A stretch of 64,000 bases of DNA, taken from the NCBI GenBank assembly GCA_035610835.1, contig CM069442.1:35752452-35816451 (forward strand). The letters are read 5' to 3'. The notes under the pieces were generated by a model. That model worked only from the letters and a program-made list of their open reading frames with translations, was not told the origin of the DNA and searched no databases. This stretch comes from Ophiura sarsii. Lineage: Eukaryota; Echinodermata; Ophiuroidea; Amphilepidida; Ophiuridae. Position 1 is the stretch's first letter; every line of letters begins with the position of its first letter. Below are positions 24,059 through 35,784 of this stretch, in pieces. Both the position numbers and the translations under genes were made by a program.

Positions 24059-24559
24059 TCGTCAGCCTGCTTCGATAATTGCCTAACTCACTTTTCAGCA
24101 AAATTGAGTTTTTTGCATAAGTCATGACTTCATTACATTATGCACATGCTGTTATAATACCTAAGTCATTGACCAATCAAAAGTGTTGATAAATGAAGAG
24201 TTTTGTTGCAAAAGGGCCACCAGACCACTCCAACATGTTACTCATTCTGCATTATTGAATTTGCATTGACAAATCCATAATATTAATCAAATTATTGTAT
24301 GGCTGTGTTCATCTGTTTGACTTGGATTAGTGCATCCATTCACGCCAATCCTCAATTGGCGTGCATGGATGCACTAATCCAAATCACATCAACAATACAA
24401 GCTTCACATCAACAATACAAGCCTCATTACACATAATGAATATCCATCCATCAATAATGCAAAATAAGTAACAGGTACACAGGTAACAGGTTTCATACTT
24501 TTGTTGTTTTCTAAGAACTAGAAAAAATGAGTTAGGCAATTATCGAAGCAGGCTGACGA
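24059..24559. mobile_element. TIR element with TCGTCAGCCTGCTTCGATAA ends, copy 2
   Basis: Same family as 9994-10454 with ends ...TCGTCAGCC and GGCTGACGA in a TA/ATAT context. Its left interior is the inverse of the right interior of the 10 kb copy. Nested inside is a strong hairpin at 24322-24382 with arms reading TTGGATTAGTGCATCC and the inverse. The open frame crossing its left end (23709-24125, minus) mixes element and flanking sequence and is not a gene. Confidence 0.85.
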
Positions 24560-25074
24560 TATGGTACATGCACAAGTACGGCTGTGGTTGTTATTATTCA
24601 AGTAGGATGATACACAAATAGGATTCACTGGGAACAAATCACGTCCTGTTGATTGGTTAAACGACCATCTTCAAGCTTTTCGATGTGTATGAATAAGGCG
24701 TCAAATGTTAAGGTACACACTTTTCAGTTTTACGATAGGAACCACGAATTTCTACTAATCACTCATAACTAGGCCGTCATATTATATTTAATTAGTTTCT
24801 CGTAGTTTAAAAATGGTCACCTTGTATAAATGCGAAGTCAAATTAAACGCACGTTTTTCTTTATACATGTTGGCATGCTATCGGTTCCTGTCCTTTTTAA
24901 TCAACAAAGTCATCAATTATTATAGGCGCTTCCGACTTTTCAACGTGGTTACTCGCACGAGTGAATATTGTTGCTGATAGTTTTTTGACGATTAGCATAA
25001 TGCTCTTTGACGAGATGTGTCGATACCATATTGTACACAAATACGCAATTTTAAAGTGCTACTACTGCATTTTT

Positions 25075-25515
25075 TGGGATATGTGCACTTTAGGTCCCAG
25101 ATACTAGTTTACCAGTATCGTTCAATACTGGAATATAAAAGTTGCCAGTATCGCTCGATACTGGACCTGGTACAAATTTACCGTTCCAGTATCGGTCTAT
25201 ACTAGAACACCAAATTGTCTACCAGTATTGAGCGATACTGGATCGTTTTTTATGTTCCAGTATCGGGTGATACTAGTACGTACATATGCTACCAATTGTG
25301 TTTTGACCCAGTATTGAACTACATGTATACTGGTACAAAATTGTGTTCCAGTATCGCCCGATACTGGTACATTTTATAGGTGCCAGTATCCGATACTGGC
25401 ACCTATCGTCCGATACTTGAACACTTACTTTGTACTAGTATCAAACGATACTGGGTGTTCCAGTAGTGTACGATACTAGGACAGTCCAGAATCTGGGATC
25501 TAAGTACACTTTTTC
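25075..25515. repeat. Array of palindromic CCAGTATCG-NN-CGATACTGG units, locus 2
   Basis: About eleven units of the 20-bp dyad first seen at 5239-5400 occur with 20-45 bp spacing. The outer flanks form an imperfect inverted repeat: left GTGCACTTTAGGTCCCAGA, right TCTGGGATCTAAGTACAC. Most units keep the dyad although the central dinucleotide varies (GCTC, GCCC, GGTC and others). No open frame of note. Confidence 0.85.
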
Positions 25516-25785
25516 CCATTTTTGTACCAAGATAGGAAAACGTGTACTTTATATCCTAACACTCTCTGTTGCTGCACAAGAAGTGAAAGATTTAATGTAT
25601 CAGTTATAAAATGTATGCATTCTCATCTGCGTCTTCATGTATTTATTTCTTATTCATACAAGGTAAGAAAAAGTTTAAAACTAAGGTTGTATCCTATTAC
25701 TTTCTCAATTTAATTTTGTCATGAAATTTAAGTAAAGACAGGTGTTGCATTGTTGTATTTATGTTGATTCTTATGATATAATACT

Positions 25786-25848
25786 CAAAGAGGTATCCTG
25801 CATAATCAAACACCACTATCACTTACTATTGATATAAAATGACTACCG
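25786..25848. repeat. Paralog of the window start
   Basis: About 60 bp containing GAGGTATCCTGCATAATCAA match positions 1-61. The match stops where the L1/R1 homology begins (about 58), so a separate repeat abuts the left edge of L1. Sequence 25850-27086 has no gene or repeat I can name. Confidence 0.7.
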
Positions 25849-27086
25849 GGGGAAATAATGATCAATTGATACGTCAACCTTTGTGTAGGGACTGCTGTTA
25901 CCAAAGGTAAAAATATTCTCGAGTCTCTTTACGAAACAGATTTTCACGCTTTTGTTTGTGTGAGTGAGTAATTCGTGTAAAAAGTTCAAACATATTCGGA
26001 ACAAATGAACACAATAAAACTGATTGAAGTTTTCAAATAATGTGATACGGGTTAGTTGCAGTTATGGGAAGAAAGTATCAACAAAATCACATAATTTGGT
26101 GGATAGATCGTAACACGATTAGAACCTGCTTTATTATGACCAAATCTATTGAGGAGGTTTAATTATGGGGGAATATTCGCATAAACCGAGTTTGCCGTTA
26201 TCTCTGACATAAATGTTTTTTGGTTTTTTCCGGCATTGATGCTTTCTAAACCGTGAATAACAAACGTTTAACCACTGGTTAACTCAAAAGTACAATAGCC
26301 CTATTATTTATGTGTAATGATCGTTTTGTGGAGCCCGCCTGTGAGCGATACCACAAAAGCCTAACAGTCTGCAGATCAACACTCGGTAAGCTTTAGTGAA
26401 GACAAATGAGAAGCTTGCCGCGCGAAATGTTACTAAATCAATTCGGTAGCACATCTGCGCTGCTACGGCGGGCTTTTTTTACTGTTAACATATTACACGT
26501 CAGCCCTTTGATTTCACATTCTTTTATTAATATGGTGTACATCGTTAATACCTGGCACGGCGAGAAGCCGTCGGATCATATTCACAGTGGGTTTTTTCTC
26601 CAGAGGCCACTTTGAATAATTCAGAACAGAGAATCTGGTTATCAAATGATGATAACATTTTAACATTGATCAAAACTTTGAATATACTTTTCTAACCTCT
26701 CATGCATTCAACTGTTCTCCATAACTTCTCTCTCAAAGTTTTCTTCTGTTCTTTATGAACGTCATGGCTATGTCTCATACGATGTGCTCACGGAATATAA
26801 GAACATGTGTGTTTGATTCCTGTATTAGCAATATCAATCCTTGACATGAAACTGAATAAATGATTGAATAATACCAACTATTCTAAATGCCAATAGAGAA
26901 ACCAGGGGAACACGTTTATCAAGTAGCCAGAGTAATGTTGTGACCAAGATGTACCAATTAGTTGCACAGTATTGATAACAATGATCATAACGTGTTTACT
27001 GTCCCACAACAGGTGGTATACAGGTTCATATTGTTGTCGTTTTCCCTATAAAATTCCAATACTCATTATAAAACATTTCTTTTAAG

Positions 27087-28876
27087 GCCCTGTCACACCA
27101 TAGCGTATGGCCTGAACGTGGCCTGAACGTATGCCGACGTATTCAAAAAATAGCCCGAAAATTGTCAGAGTCCGAGAACGTCCAAGAACGTCCAACTTCC
27201 CAACGAATTGCGTCAACATCGGTGATGAAATGGACGTATCCATAGCGTATTAAACGCATACATAGCGTATGACTAACGTATTGATAGCGTATCACTAACT
27301 TATAACAAACTTATGACAGCGTATCACAGCGTATGCGATCGGCGAGCGCATGACCAACGTATTCGTAGCGTATGTCTGCCGTGCTCGACGTATCCTCAGC
27401 GTATCCTCGGCGTACAACGAACACGTGACTTATGCCGTTGCAGAAATTGAGTTTTGTACAAGGCGGGACAAGTGTTGCCAGTTCAAGTTAACGCAGCCTA
27501 GATGATAACTATTAAAATATCTAGAAGGGTAAATCTATATGTCCAACCTACAACTTAAGACGATTAACGTACCTCTAACGTATGTCAGCGTATGTCTAAC
27601 GTATGTCAGCGTTTGTAAACGTATGTCTAACGTACCACGAACCTATCGGGAACTTATGCAGAACGTAAGTTAAGCACACGTTGAGTACGTCGAGAAATTT
27701 TGAACATGCTCAATAATTTTTCGCGGGATCGACGTGTTCCAAATTTTCACAACGTATCACAACGTGCTCTTAACGTATACGACGTATCCCAAACTTACCC
27801 CTAACTTGTATCAGCGTACACCAACGTACGCCAACGTACGCCAACGTATTTTTCGATATTTCGCATACGTTGTTATACGTTCAGGCGATACGCCATGGTG
27901 TGACAGGGCTACCGTACAGCTAGCGCGCATTCGGCGTTTTAAGAACGTATGGAGGGTTTGAGTATATAAATGATGGGTCCCTTGAGTATCTCATCCTCAC
28001 TTCTTCATGGTCTGTCTTGGCCTTCTTGCTTTTTCCTCCTCGGCCTCGGCCCCTGGTTGCTTGCTTCTTCTTGGGAGGCAAGTTAAAGTGCTTGATTACA
28101 TCGGCGGGAATGATGTAATGTGAGATCGGCGCGGTATTTATACGTGCTACAGCGGCATAATATGCCACGTGTTCGTTGTACGTCGAGGATACACTGACGA
28201 TACGTCGAACACGGCAGACATACGCTACGAATACGTTAAGTATACGTTAAGCATACGTTAGTCATACGCTCGCATACGCTGTGATACGCTTTCATAAGTA
28301 TGTTATAAGTTAGTGATACGCTATCAATACGTTAGTCATACGCTATGTATACGTTCAATACGCTATGGATACGCTATGGATACGTGACAGGGCCTTACAC
28401 GATCGCCCGGCATAAGGTGAATACGTGAGAATACGTCGAAACTCGTTGGAAATACGTCAGGCATACGTTAGACATACGGCACATATACGTTATCAACTCG
28501 TTATCACTACGTTGGCTGTACGTTTTCCCAGCCTACGTTCATCAACGTATACCAACTTACGAGTAACGTACGAGTAACGTACCACTAACGTATGTCAGCG
28601 TATGTCAACGTATATTTAACGTACCACACACTTACCGGGAACTTATGCAGAACGTATTAAGCACACGTTGAGTACGTCGAGAAATTTTGAGCATGCTCAA
28701 TATTTTTTCGTGGTCCAAATTGTCACAGCGTATCACAGCGTGCTCTTAACGTAAACGACGTATCCCCAACGTACCCTAACTTATATCAGCGTACGCCAAC
28801 GTACACCAACGTATTTTTCGATATTTCGCATACGTTGGCATACGTTGAGGCGATACGTTATGGTGTGACAGGGCCT
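27087..28876. mobile_element. Rearranged ACGTA-rich transposon complex, TIR GGCCCTGTCACACCAT
   Basis: The left terminus has AAGGCCCTGTCACACCAT. Related termini appear inverted at 27893-27909, at 28383-28396 (partial) and at 28859-28876. The arm 27100-27450 is the inverse of 28160-28390. The arm 27560-27909 is repeated directly at 28560-28876. The arms consist largely of ACGTATG/AGCGTAT words, probably dense subterminal transposase sites. Flanks are TTAA on the left and TTTA on the right, suggesting a four-base target. It looks like two family members nested or recombined. Confidence 0.8.
27920..28168 (-). CDS. Possible captured exon inside transposon complex
   Basis: The unique 255-bp centre between two transposon arms is open on the minus strand for about 82 codons with no ATG at its left limit (it opens at GTG and continues upstream into the arm). 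The translation includes SHYIIPADVIKHFNLPP followed by a very basic run, KKKQATRGRGRGGKSKK, then an acidic HEEV. The basic part resembles an AT-hook or nuclear localisation segment. Codon use is more GC-rich than the surroundings. I do not recognise a family. It could be a captured host exon, or the N-terminal part of the element's own protein. Whether it is expressed is unknown. Confidence 0.3.
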   Translation of the reverse strand: MAYYAAVARINTAPISHYIIPADVIKHFNLPPKKKQATRGRGRGGKSKKAKTDHEEVRMRYSRDPSFIYSNPPYVLKTPNAR

Positions 28877-29160
28877 TTACATATGAAGCTAATATGTAAA
28901 CAACCATGAAGAAACACATTATGTGGAGGAAGCAGTGCTGTTTTGAAAATCAACTATCAGTACTGATGGATAACTTCACTAAAATAACAACAGGATGTGT
29001 TGATTATTTAACGTTCTTAGTTATTTTTATTGTTCTGAAAGATATTTTTAATAATACAAACAATATAGCAATGATATGTTAATGCCCACATACAGCTTTG
29101 TTCTGGTAAGGCGTTAATATAGGAGTTAGAACAGAAGATTGTACTCAAATGTGCTCTTAC

Positions 29161-29390
29161 GTTTGAAGGAGTGACCAAATACGAAAAGCGTACATGGTCA
29201 GTTTAAAGTGTTTGTTTTTTAACGAAACACTATACGACAATTGGGCAGCAAATATACACGGGACCTTTTAAAGAAGTCTTTTCGGAGAACTACATAAGCA
29301 TCAAGAATGACATAGGTGGCACGCGACACATTAAGATATACTGTGAGTCTGGAGTACAATGTATTGTCATCAAAGAACGTTAACACTGTG
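29161..29390 (+). pseudogene. Dispersed decayed coding-like segment, copy 2 (best preserved)
   Basis: After an in-frame stop near 29205 the frame stays open and reads QIYTGPFKEVFSEN, then IKNDIGGTRHIKIYCESG. The other copies (12320-12570 +, 39450-39660 -, 60280-60490 -) preserve parts of this wording with frameshifts. I cannot assign the domain. Conservation of protein-like words across diverged copies argues for a coding ancestor. Confidence 0.45.
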
Positions 29391-29582
29391 GAACTTAAAG
29401 CGCCCCTAAAGCTGCCAGAAGAAGAGAAGAGCCATAAAGTCTGTCTTTTTACAAAGTTTTATGTATCGAAACACCATCATTGGTGTTAATGACAAAATGG
29501 AAAATAACTTTCAATTTGCCCAGAATGCAAACTGATATATTACAATTTCCGAAAAGCAGTACTTTTTACGTATAAAAGCTAA

Positions 29583-30956
29583 GGCAGCACTCCAAAACTA
29601 GTACGTAAGAATCATACGTATCAATTGACTTATACGTAAGTCATTTGACTTATACGTAAGTCATTTACGATAGGCACTAACGTAATACTTTGCATCACCA
29701 GACGTATAAGCACCCATGAAAATTTAACTTAGACAATGCAAATATTTACAGAATAATATAGACATACAGGCTGTCCTAAAATGGTTAGTACCCATCGATG
29801 CCCAAAGTTCAATCATTTTTGTCATCATCAAAATCAATGGGATTAGGTCCGCTGTTTTTACATCATCTTTGTCATACTATACTATTTTATTAGAATTTTA
29901 GATCATGAATATCGGATTTATCAAACTCAAGATACACTCCATTATGTAAAACATGGTGATTTTACCTTTTTGACAAAGTGCTAAAAAACGTGTGTGCTAT
30001 TACAGCTTGTTTGAAAGAACTTGTGTATTCTCATAATCTCTTGTCTACTCAATATAATCTTGTGTGTCTTTCTGTTGTAACTGTTATTAGTTATGGGTGT
30101 TCAAATCATTAATAATTATATTCCTTAATTCAATTTAACGAGTAAAAGAAGTTTGTCACACTTGAGTGACCCCGTGCATTGTTTTATTTGACAAGTGTTT
30201 AGCGACTTCTAAAAGTGGTATTTGGTGAATCACCAGATTTCATTTTCACGTTGTATAATGGATTTCGTGAGATTAAACACTAAGGGACTATTATCATTTT
30301 CAGCAAATTTGTAGGAAATTGCATCCCCAATATGAAAAATAAGTCTACGCCACTGCTAATTACCCATGACCACGTATTTACTTCTTTAAATGTCCCTCAA
30401 GTTAAGCCTCAGAACTAGCTCATTATAGAAACAAAGCTCGGGGTCGCTCATGCGTGACGATCCATTTTTACTCTTCAAATTGAATCAAAATGAAGAAGTA
30501 TTAATGGTTTGAACAACAATATGATACAACAGCAGTTTAAAATAGAAAGGAACCAAAGCTATTAGCAGACAAGCGATTGAGAGATTATATTAGGTTCTTT
30601 CAAACAAGCTGTTTAAAACACGTTTTTTTTGCACTTTGCCAAAAAGGTGAAATCATCATGTCTTACACAATGGATTGTAACTTCAATAAAATAAGTCCGA
30701 TATTCATGATCTCAAATTCTAATAAAAGGGTAGAGTATAAAAAAACCGGATCTAATCTCATTGATTTTGATGATGAAAAAAATGATTGAACTTTGGGCAT
30801 CGATGGGTACTAATCATTTTGGGACAGCCTGTATTTTCCTTGCTTTCAATTCAATTTGCATGGTTATGCAATATATCACGTTTGTGCCAAACGTAAAGAG
30901 TCTTACGTGTAAGTCACTTATACGTATGAGTTATACGTACTAGTTTTGCAGTGACC
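29583..30956. mobile_element. CTAGTTTTGCAGT-family MITE split by a nested element
   Basis: The left end reads GGCAGCACTCCAAAACTAGT and the right end ACTAGTTTTGCAGTGACC, inverse of each other with neighbouring TACGTA words. Removing the nested 29767-30831 element leaves a MITE of about 310 bp. Just inside the left end a 21-bp unit with TGACTTATACGTAAGTCATT is tandemly repeated (29628-29671). Confidence 0.8.
29767..30831. mobile_element. TA-inserted element with about 280-bp inverted arms
   Basis: The ends are CAGGCTGTCCTAAAATGG and the inverse CATTTTGGGACAGCCTG, flanked by TA on both sides (29765-29766, 30832-30833). Complementarity continues for most of 29767-30055 against 30560-30831. Ends and TA target fit the IS630/Tc1/mariner group. 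The centre (about 30060-30555) has no transposase. Open frames at 30577-30789 and 30761-30943 lie mainly in the arm and are not genes. It is nested in the MITE at 29583-30956. Confidence 0.85.
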
Positions 30957-30959
30957 TTA

Positions 30960-31945
30960 AGAAAATCCGACATTTTGTAAAAGCAAGAGAAAAACTTACT
31001 GGCATTGTTCTCATATCAAGCTCCCGGTGTTGTTTGAGAAATCTCACTCACCTTTAAAAGGAAACAGGTCAAAGGAAGGTTTCGGCTTTGCCTCGTTTAA
31101 TTTGTTTCACGTCCTGTATTAGAATTTTCATTTTTAACTATTCCAAGAGGAAAAGGGCCATGATAGTTTAGTTTTGTGTAATGAAAGTCTTGTCTCACCT
31201 GTCTGTCGCAAACGTGTTTTCCGTCCGTTTACTTTAGACTTGTCCGTTCTTGTGAACAAGGTTCTACAGTGAAAGACATTAATACCCCGGAGAATATTCG
31301 TCTACAATGTTGATTGTTGATTAAACGTAACCCGACGCCACCAGAAAACACTTTCTCTAATTGCTACGTGTCAGAACAAATCTTAAACATCATGCAACCA
31401 ATTACTTGCAATAGAAACGGGTGTCTGTTTGGAACAACATCAATGTGTAAATTAGCCTGTAAGTGTACTGATATTTTAGTTTAGTCGGAAATATTGGTTC
31501 CCATGACCTCCCTAAAACTAAATAAATGCTAACATGATTTTTAGCATCCGTAAGTCATATGCACGAGGGGTCCTCTTCATCCTCAGTACATATTTATATT
31601 GTCGTTATGACCTTTCATGACTTTTCTTAGGAGCTCATTAGAGAATTTGGATGTTACCAAAATAAATACAAAATTCTCAGGGGGTCCTAATTAGCATAGT
31701 TAAAAATACAGGGAGTAAAATCTAAAATTGCTCCAATTGATCCGAAATGCACATAAAATGTCAAAATAAATATATTGAGCTACACCTCACAATAACCCTT
31801 TTATGTGGTACGTTAACATAGTTGACACAAAACCTAATAGTAACTTAATGTGGCAAATAAGTATTAAGAAACTTGTTCTTTTTCAGAATATACGTTCGTA
31901 AACATATTTAAAGGGAACAATCATAAAGATTATGACATTAAAAGC
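30960..31945. other. No recognisable feature
   Basis: I see no open frame of note, no TIR pair and no clear similarity to other parts of the window in this stretch. Confidence 0.5.
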
Positions 31946-31952
31946 TAATATA

Positions 31953-33009
31953 CGAGGGTCATTCAATAAGTTCTACCTCCTCCCTCATAACATCGCTAAT
32001 ATTAATGTCAACCTCATGGCATTTGTCATGATTATAGCTCCGAATCATAGCTACAAATGTGTGGTAAATGATAATTGATATCTGTTTTACTTTTGTTATG
32101 ACGCGGTCAAAGCCAGAGAGATTTTGGACAACGGACACAGAAAATTACCTTAAAAATATACACATGTTTTCTGGTGTTTTTTCGTACTGTATGGTTAGAT
32201 ATAAGAGCATGATTTAAATACTGAAAATGGAAATGTATGAATGATATATGAATATATTACAGTATTATCATGTATAGATAAGATTGAAAACAATATTAAT
32301 TCTTAGTAGGCTTGCAAGTAGTGTACTATCAACTCAAATGTATTGCTATGCCTTGGGTATACCAGAATACTGCCATCAGTCAAATTTTCGTTGTTACAAC
32401 TTAAGCCACAATGATGCCTCGAATGTTAAATATTTACCATAATAGTCACTTTATGGGTTTTACTTATGTGCAACCTTCAGAATAGTCAATCAGGTAGTCA
32501 ATGATAGAAAGTTATCGCTTTGACAGAATTTAAATCCCTCCATTTAGTTCGATATATCAAAGATCGCTTAGTTATCATAAAAGTAAAATATGACTTTTAC
32601 AGGGTTCTCTATGGGAGGGGTAAGCTGAATGGTTGTCCTGACCTGGATCTGGCTAATCAGAAGGCATATTTTTTCAAACCAATCCGTCAACTTTATTGTT
32701 TACAGTCTGTTAAAGAGATATCTAACATTTAGAACGGTTATAATTGATCGATAGGTATGTTTTGCCTCTTACAATAGGCCAATTAAAAAGTACTTCGGCG
32801 ATATTTTGCTGTTTTTCATCCGTTTCCGTCACACTAAATCGGGGTTTGGTTCTCACTGCATGTCCGGAAAAGTACAACCAGTACTCAGATCAATTTACAT
32901 TGGATTTGTAGCTGAGGTTCCAAGCTACAATCGTGTGATATTTTATAAGACTGGCTCATTTAATTATAACGTTAGGAGGTAGGAGGTAGAACTTATTGAA
33001 TGACCCTCG
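31953..33009. mobile_element. Mariner-like non-autonomous element, copy 3 (1057 bp)
   Basis: The left end CGAGGGTCATTCAATAAGTT is preceded by TA; the right end GAATGACCCTCG is followed by AA, so the right TSD has decayed. The interior is colinear with 3969-5029. A 70-codon frame (32520-32732) shows no DDE/D motif and is disrupted in the other copies. Confidence 0.88.
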
Positions 33010-33239
33010 AACATTCAGTTATTAATATAAAAACATATGTTTAAATTCCCTAATTTTTTTAACTGGAATTGATATTTTTTGATAAAATACTGATAATATT
33101 ATGTGATGTTATTCACTATACGCCGTTGGTACATTATAAATTAAACAATTTAAATGTGCACGTAACAATCTAATTTTTCAACTCAACATGGCATAACCAC
33201 AATGGTGCAGAAAAAAATGGTAGGGTCTCAACGCTGAGC

Positions 33240-34535
33240 CTTAGCCTATGAGTACTATGAGAAAGAAAACATGCTATCAGAGAACAATTAGAAAATAATC
33301 AGACGCAATGTACAGCAAGGAGGAAATCCTTGAACACATCTAGTAGCGAGCGATGATACGCTAATAAGTTAAGGATGTAACAAATGTTGATTAGCTTGCA
33401 TGGTAGCCTTTTTGATAATATGAAAATCACAATATTTTCTATGGGTCTGTGCAAATGACTGCATCATATGATGGGTTTAGTATGTTTAGCGATGTTTAGA
33501 AGGACCACCCATCAGTATAAAATGTGTTCTATCTTGAAAATAAAGTTCGATAATTTCGTTTGACTCGTAAAGATAGTCTCTTGTTCTGCCCTTTGAACAT
33601 GGTGAAAACGCAATCACTCAAATACAAACAAATGAAAACAACGTAAAGCCTAAAGAATTGCATGTTGTTTGGACAGACGGTGGCTCGCCATCGGGATATG
33701 ATCACCACTGTTATTGGTTAATTTAGGGCATAGGGTGATTCCTTTTTATCTGAAACTAATGATAATACACCGAGGGTCTTTATAAGTGTGCAAGATAAAC
33801 ACGAAAGAGACCGCGTTTGACTCTCATTCGACCAACAACAAGTAGCTGGCTTTTCTAGTACATTAGTTGGCCTTACAAGGCAAATTGAAAATTATATACC
33901 CGAAGGGCTGATGATTACAAACTCTGATTATTTTTAAAGGTTCTGAGAAGAACGACATGAACAGAATGCTGAAATGTGAGGTAAAATGAGCCGAATATCT
34001 GAAAGCATACCGAAATGTCCATAATGGCTGCGCCTTTGGTATTGTAGCTTCAAAATGTTGATAGGTGATAGAAACGTACTCTAGCAAAATATCTGTCTAC
34101 AATTGGCACAATTTACATTAAGACAGAATGCCCTGTTCTGTTGATGCCAGAGATTACCCTTCAAATAACAACAGAATAACACCATAAGACATCAAACAGC
34201 GCTAGCTGATTATTATATACTGTATGGTGTTCAACATGTAGTGCAGCTAGAATATGTGGCAGGTGTTTTACACACATTCATCAAATAAAACACCTGTATC
34301 AGGATTGAGCGTAGGAGGTGAGGTGGCTGATCACACTTTAGGTGTAAATATTAGATGAACATCGCATCAAGATAATTACCTTGTGAACGAACGAGCTGAA
34401 TTTCCTTAAGGGCAGTTACATAAATGTACCACAAGGTGTAGCTTCAGAGTCGTTTTCAACAACCTCACACGTATAAAGCACTTCAGCGTATGTCTTACAA
34501 CACGGATATCTTGGCATTGTATTTGCGTACAGTAG
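33240..34535. repeat. Older paralogous segments
   Basis: Three parts match elsewhere at lower identity: 33250-33330 with 13930-14000 (ACATGCTATCA... and GGAAATCC/GGGAACCC); 33645-33815 with 19140-19270; and 34190-34530 with 44630-44990 (shared words CAGCTAGAATAT, GCAGGTGTTTTACACA and GAGCATCGCATCA or close variants). These suggest an earlier round of duplication than the L/R pair. Confidence 0.6.
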
Positions 34536-34538
34536 TAA

Positions 34539-34630
34539 GGGGTCGTCCAAGATTATCGCCATTTCCAACTTTTTATCTCTTTCTCTCCCAAGTTATTTAA
34601 CTTAAAGTAGCGAAAGTAATGTACGACCCC
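34539..34630. mobile_element. Harbinger-type MITE (92 bp)
   Basis: The short element begins GGGGTCGTCC and ends GTACGACCCC and is flanked by TAA on both sides (34536-34538 and 34631-34633). A three-base TAA/TTA duplication is typical of PIF/Harbinger elements. Inner complementarity is limited. Sequence 34640-35110 is otherwise featureless to me. Confidence 0.65.
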
Positions 34631-35113
34631 TAAGCGAAGCCAACTGGAATTACCTATACATCACACGCGCTGTTCGTAACAAAAGTAATCAGTACGATGA
34701 ACACAATGGAGTAACAAGTGAAGTAGTTTGAATTATGAGGTTAACTATGTGCGTCATACATTAATATACAATATGTTATTATGTTATCACCTATATGAAA
34801 GATTATATGTTAATATTTATCATACAAGGATCCATCATGTTTTTAGATATTTGTTTTTCAAATATGTATCCAGGTATATTTTCAACCCTAAATATCTAAC
34901 AAGTTGAGGGCAGCCTAGGTACCAGAATTCCTTGCGGTAGCTAGTGCGATATTATGTAACCTCGTCTTGGACCCCGACATCACGACACAGGTCGAAATTA
35001 CACCTTTTCAACCTGTTTACCGCGGTAAGACCACCAATTTCTGCGCAATTTTACACCATTTTATAGAACTATAGGGAAGTACTTACTTTCTCACAATTCA
35101 ATCCCTTCAATAG

Positions 35114-35296
35114 GCCCGGGTGACTAGATCTGCAATGGACAGGACTCTACTCTCAATACCTTCCAGTGGGAAACGTATAGGTGAAAGAGCCTTTTCCGTT
35201 GCAGGTCCGTCACTATGGAACTCACTTCCACGCCATATTAGAGATGCCGGTTCTACTGCAATCTTTAAGAAACTCTTAAAATCATATTTATATTGA
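35114..35296 (+). pseudogene. LINE reverse transcriptase C-terminal fragment
   Basis: After a stop at 35111-35113 the frame reads ARVTRSAMDRTLL, then GERAFSVAGPSLWNSLP, then FKKLLKSYLY and a stop at 35294-35296. The AFSVAGPxLWNSLP...FKxxLKxxL ending is the familiar C-terminus of jockey/CR1/L2-like non-LTR retrotransposon ORF2 proteins. Only the last 60 codons remain, as expected for a 5'-truncated insertion. Downstream to about 35450 is T-rich and may be the element's 3' UTR. Any minus-strand frame here is a shadow. Confidence 0.8.
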
Positions 35297-35784
35297 TTGT
35301 ATTGGTATTTTGTTATATTGATATCCTCAATCATTGCTATAATTTTGTTTGTTGCGTCTTAATCATGTTTTTGGATATTTTATGTATGTAATGTATGTAC
35401 TGCAAATAACACATGCTAATTCCAACATATGGTAGTGTAAAGATATGTTAGTGCATGGTTACAAGCCAGTTTTAATTATAGTATACCTTAAGAAATATCT
35501 AATTTTCTTATGTCTAAGCAATACATCGCTTGTCACAGCCATACGAGTCGTTTTTATCCCATGTGCGTTATATGATTGACTCACATTGCGTTATATCTCT
35601 TCGCATTACTTAACTGATCCCGTCACAACTTCGTTATCTACTTGTCACCTACTTGCACTATGTTTGACGTTAAATTAAACTGCACTTTTACCAGACACAT
35701 ATATTTTAATACCTCATACAACAATTCCCGAATCCTGACAAATATTACTAGTTGTTTCCCGGGCAATAAACAAACCTCTCCTGA

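Noticed and set aside
25075..25515. CRISPR array
   Set aside because: Units are palindromes with similar linkers, not identical repeats with unique spacers, and the DNA is clearly eukaryotic.
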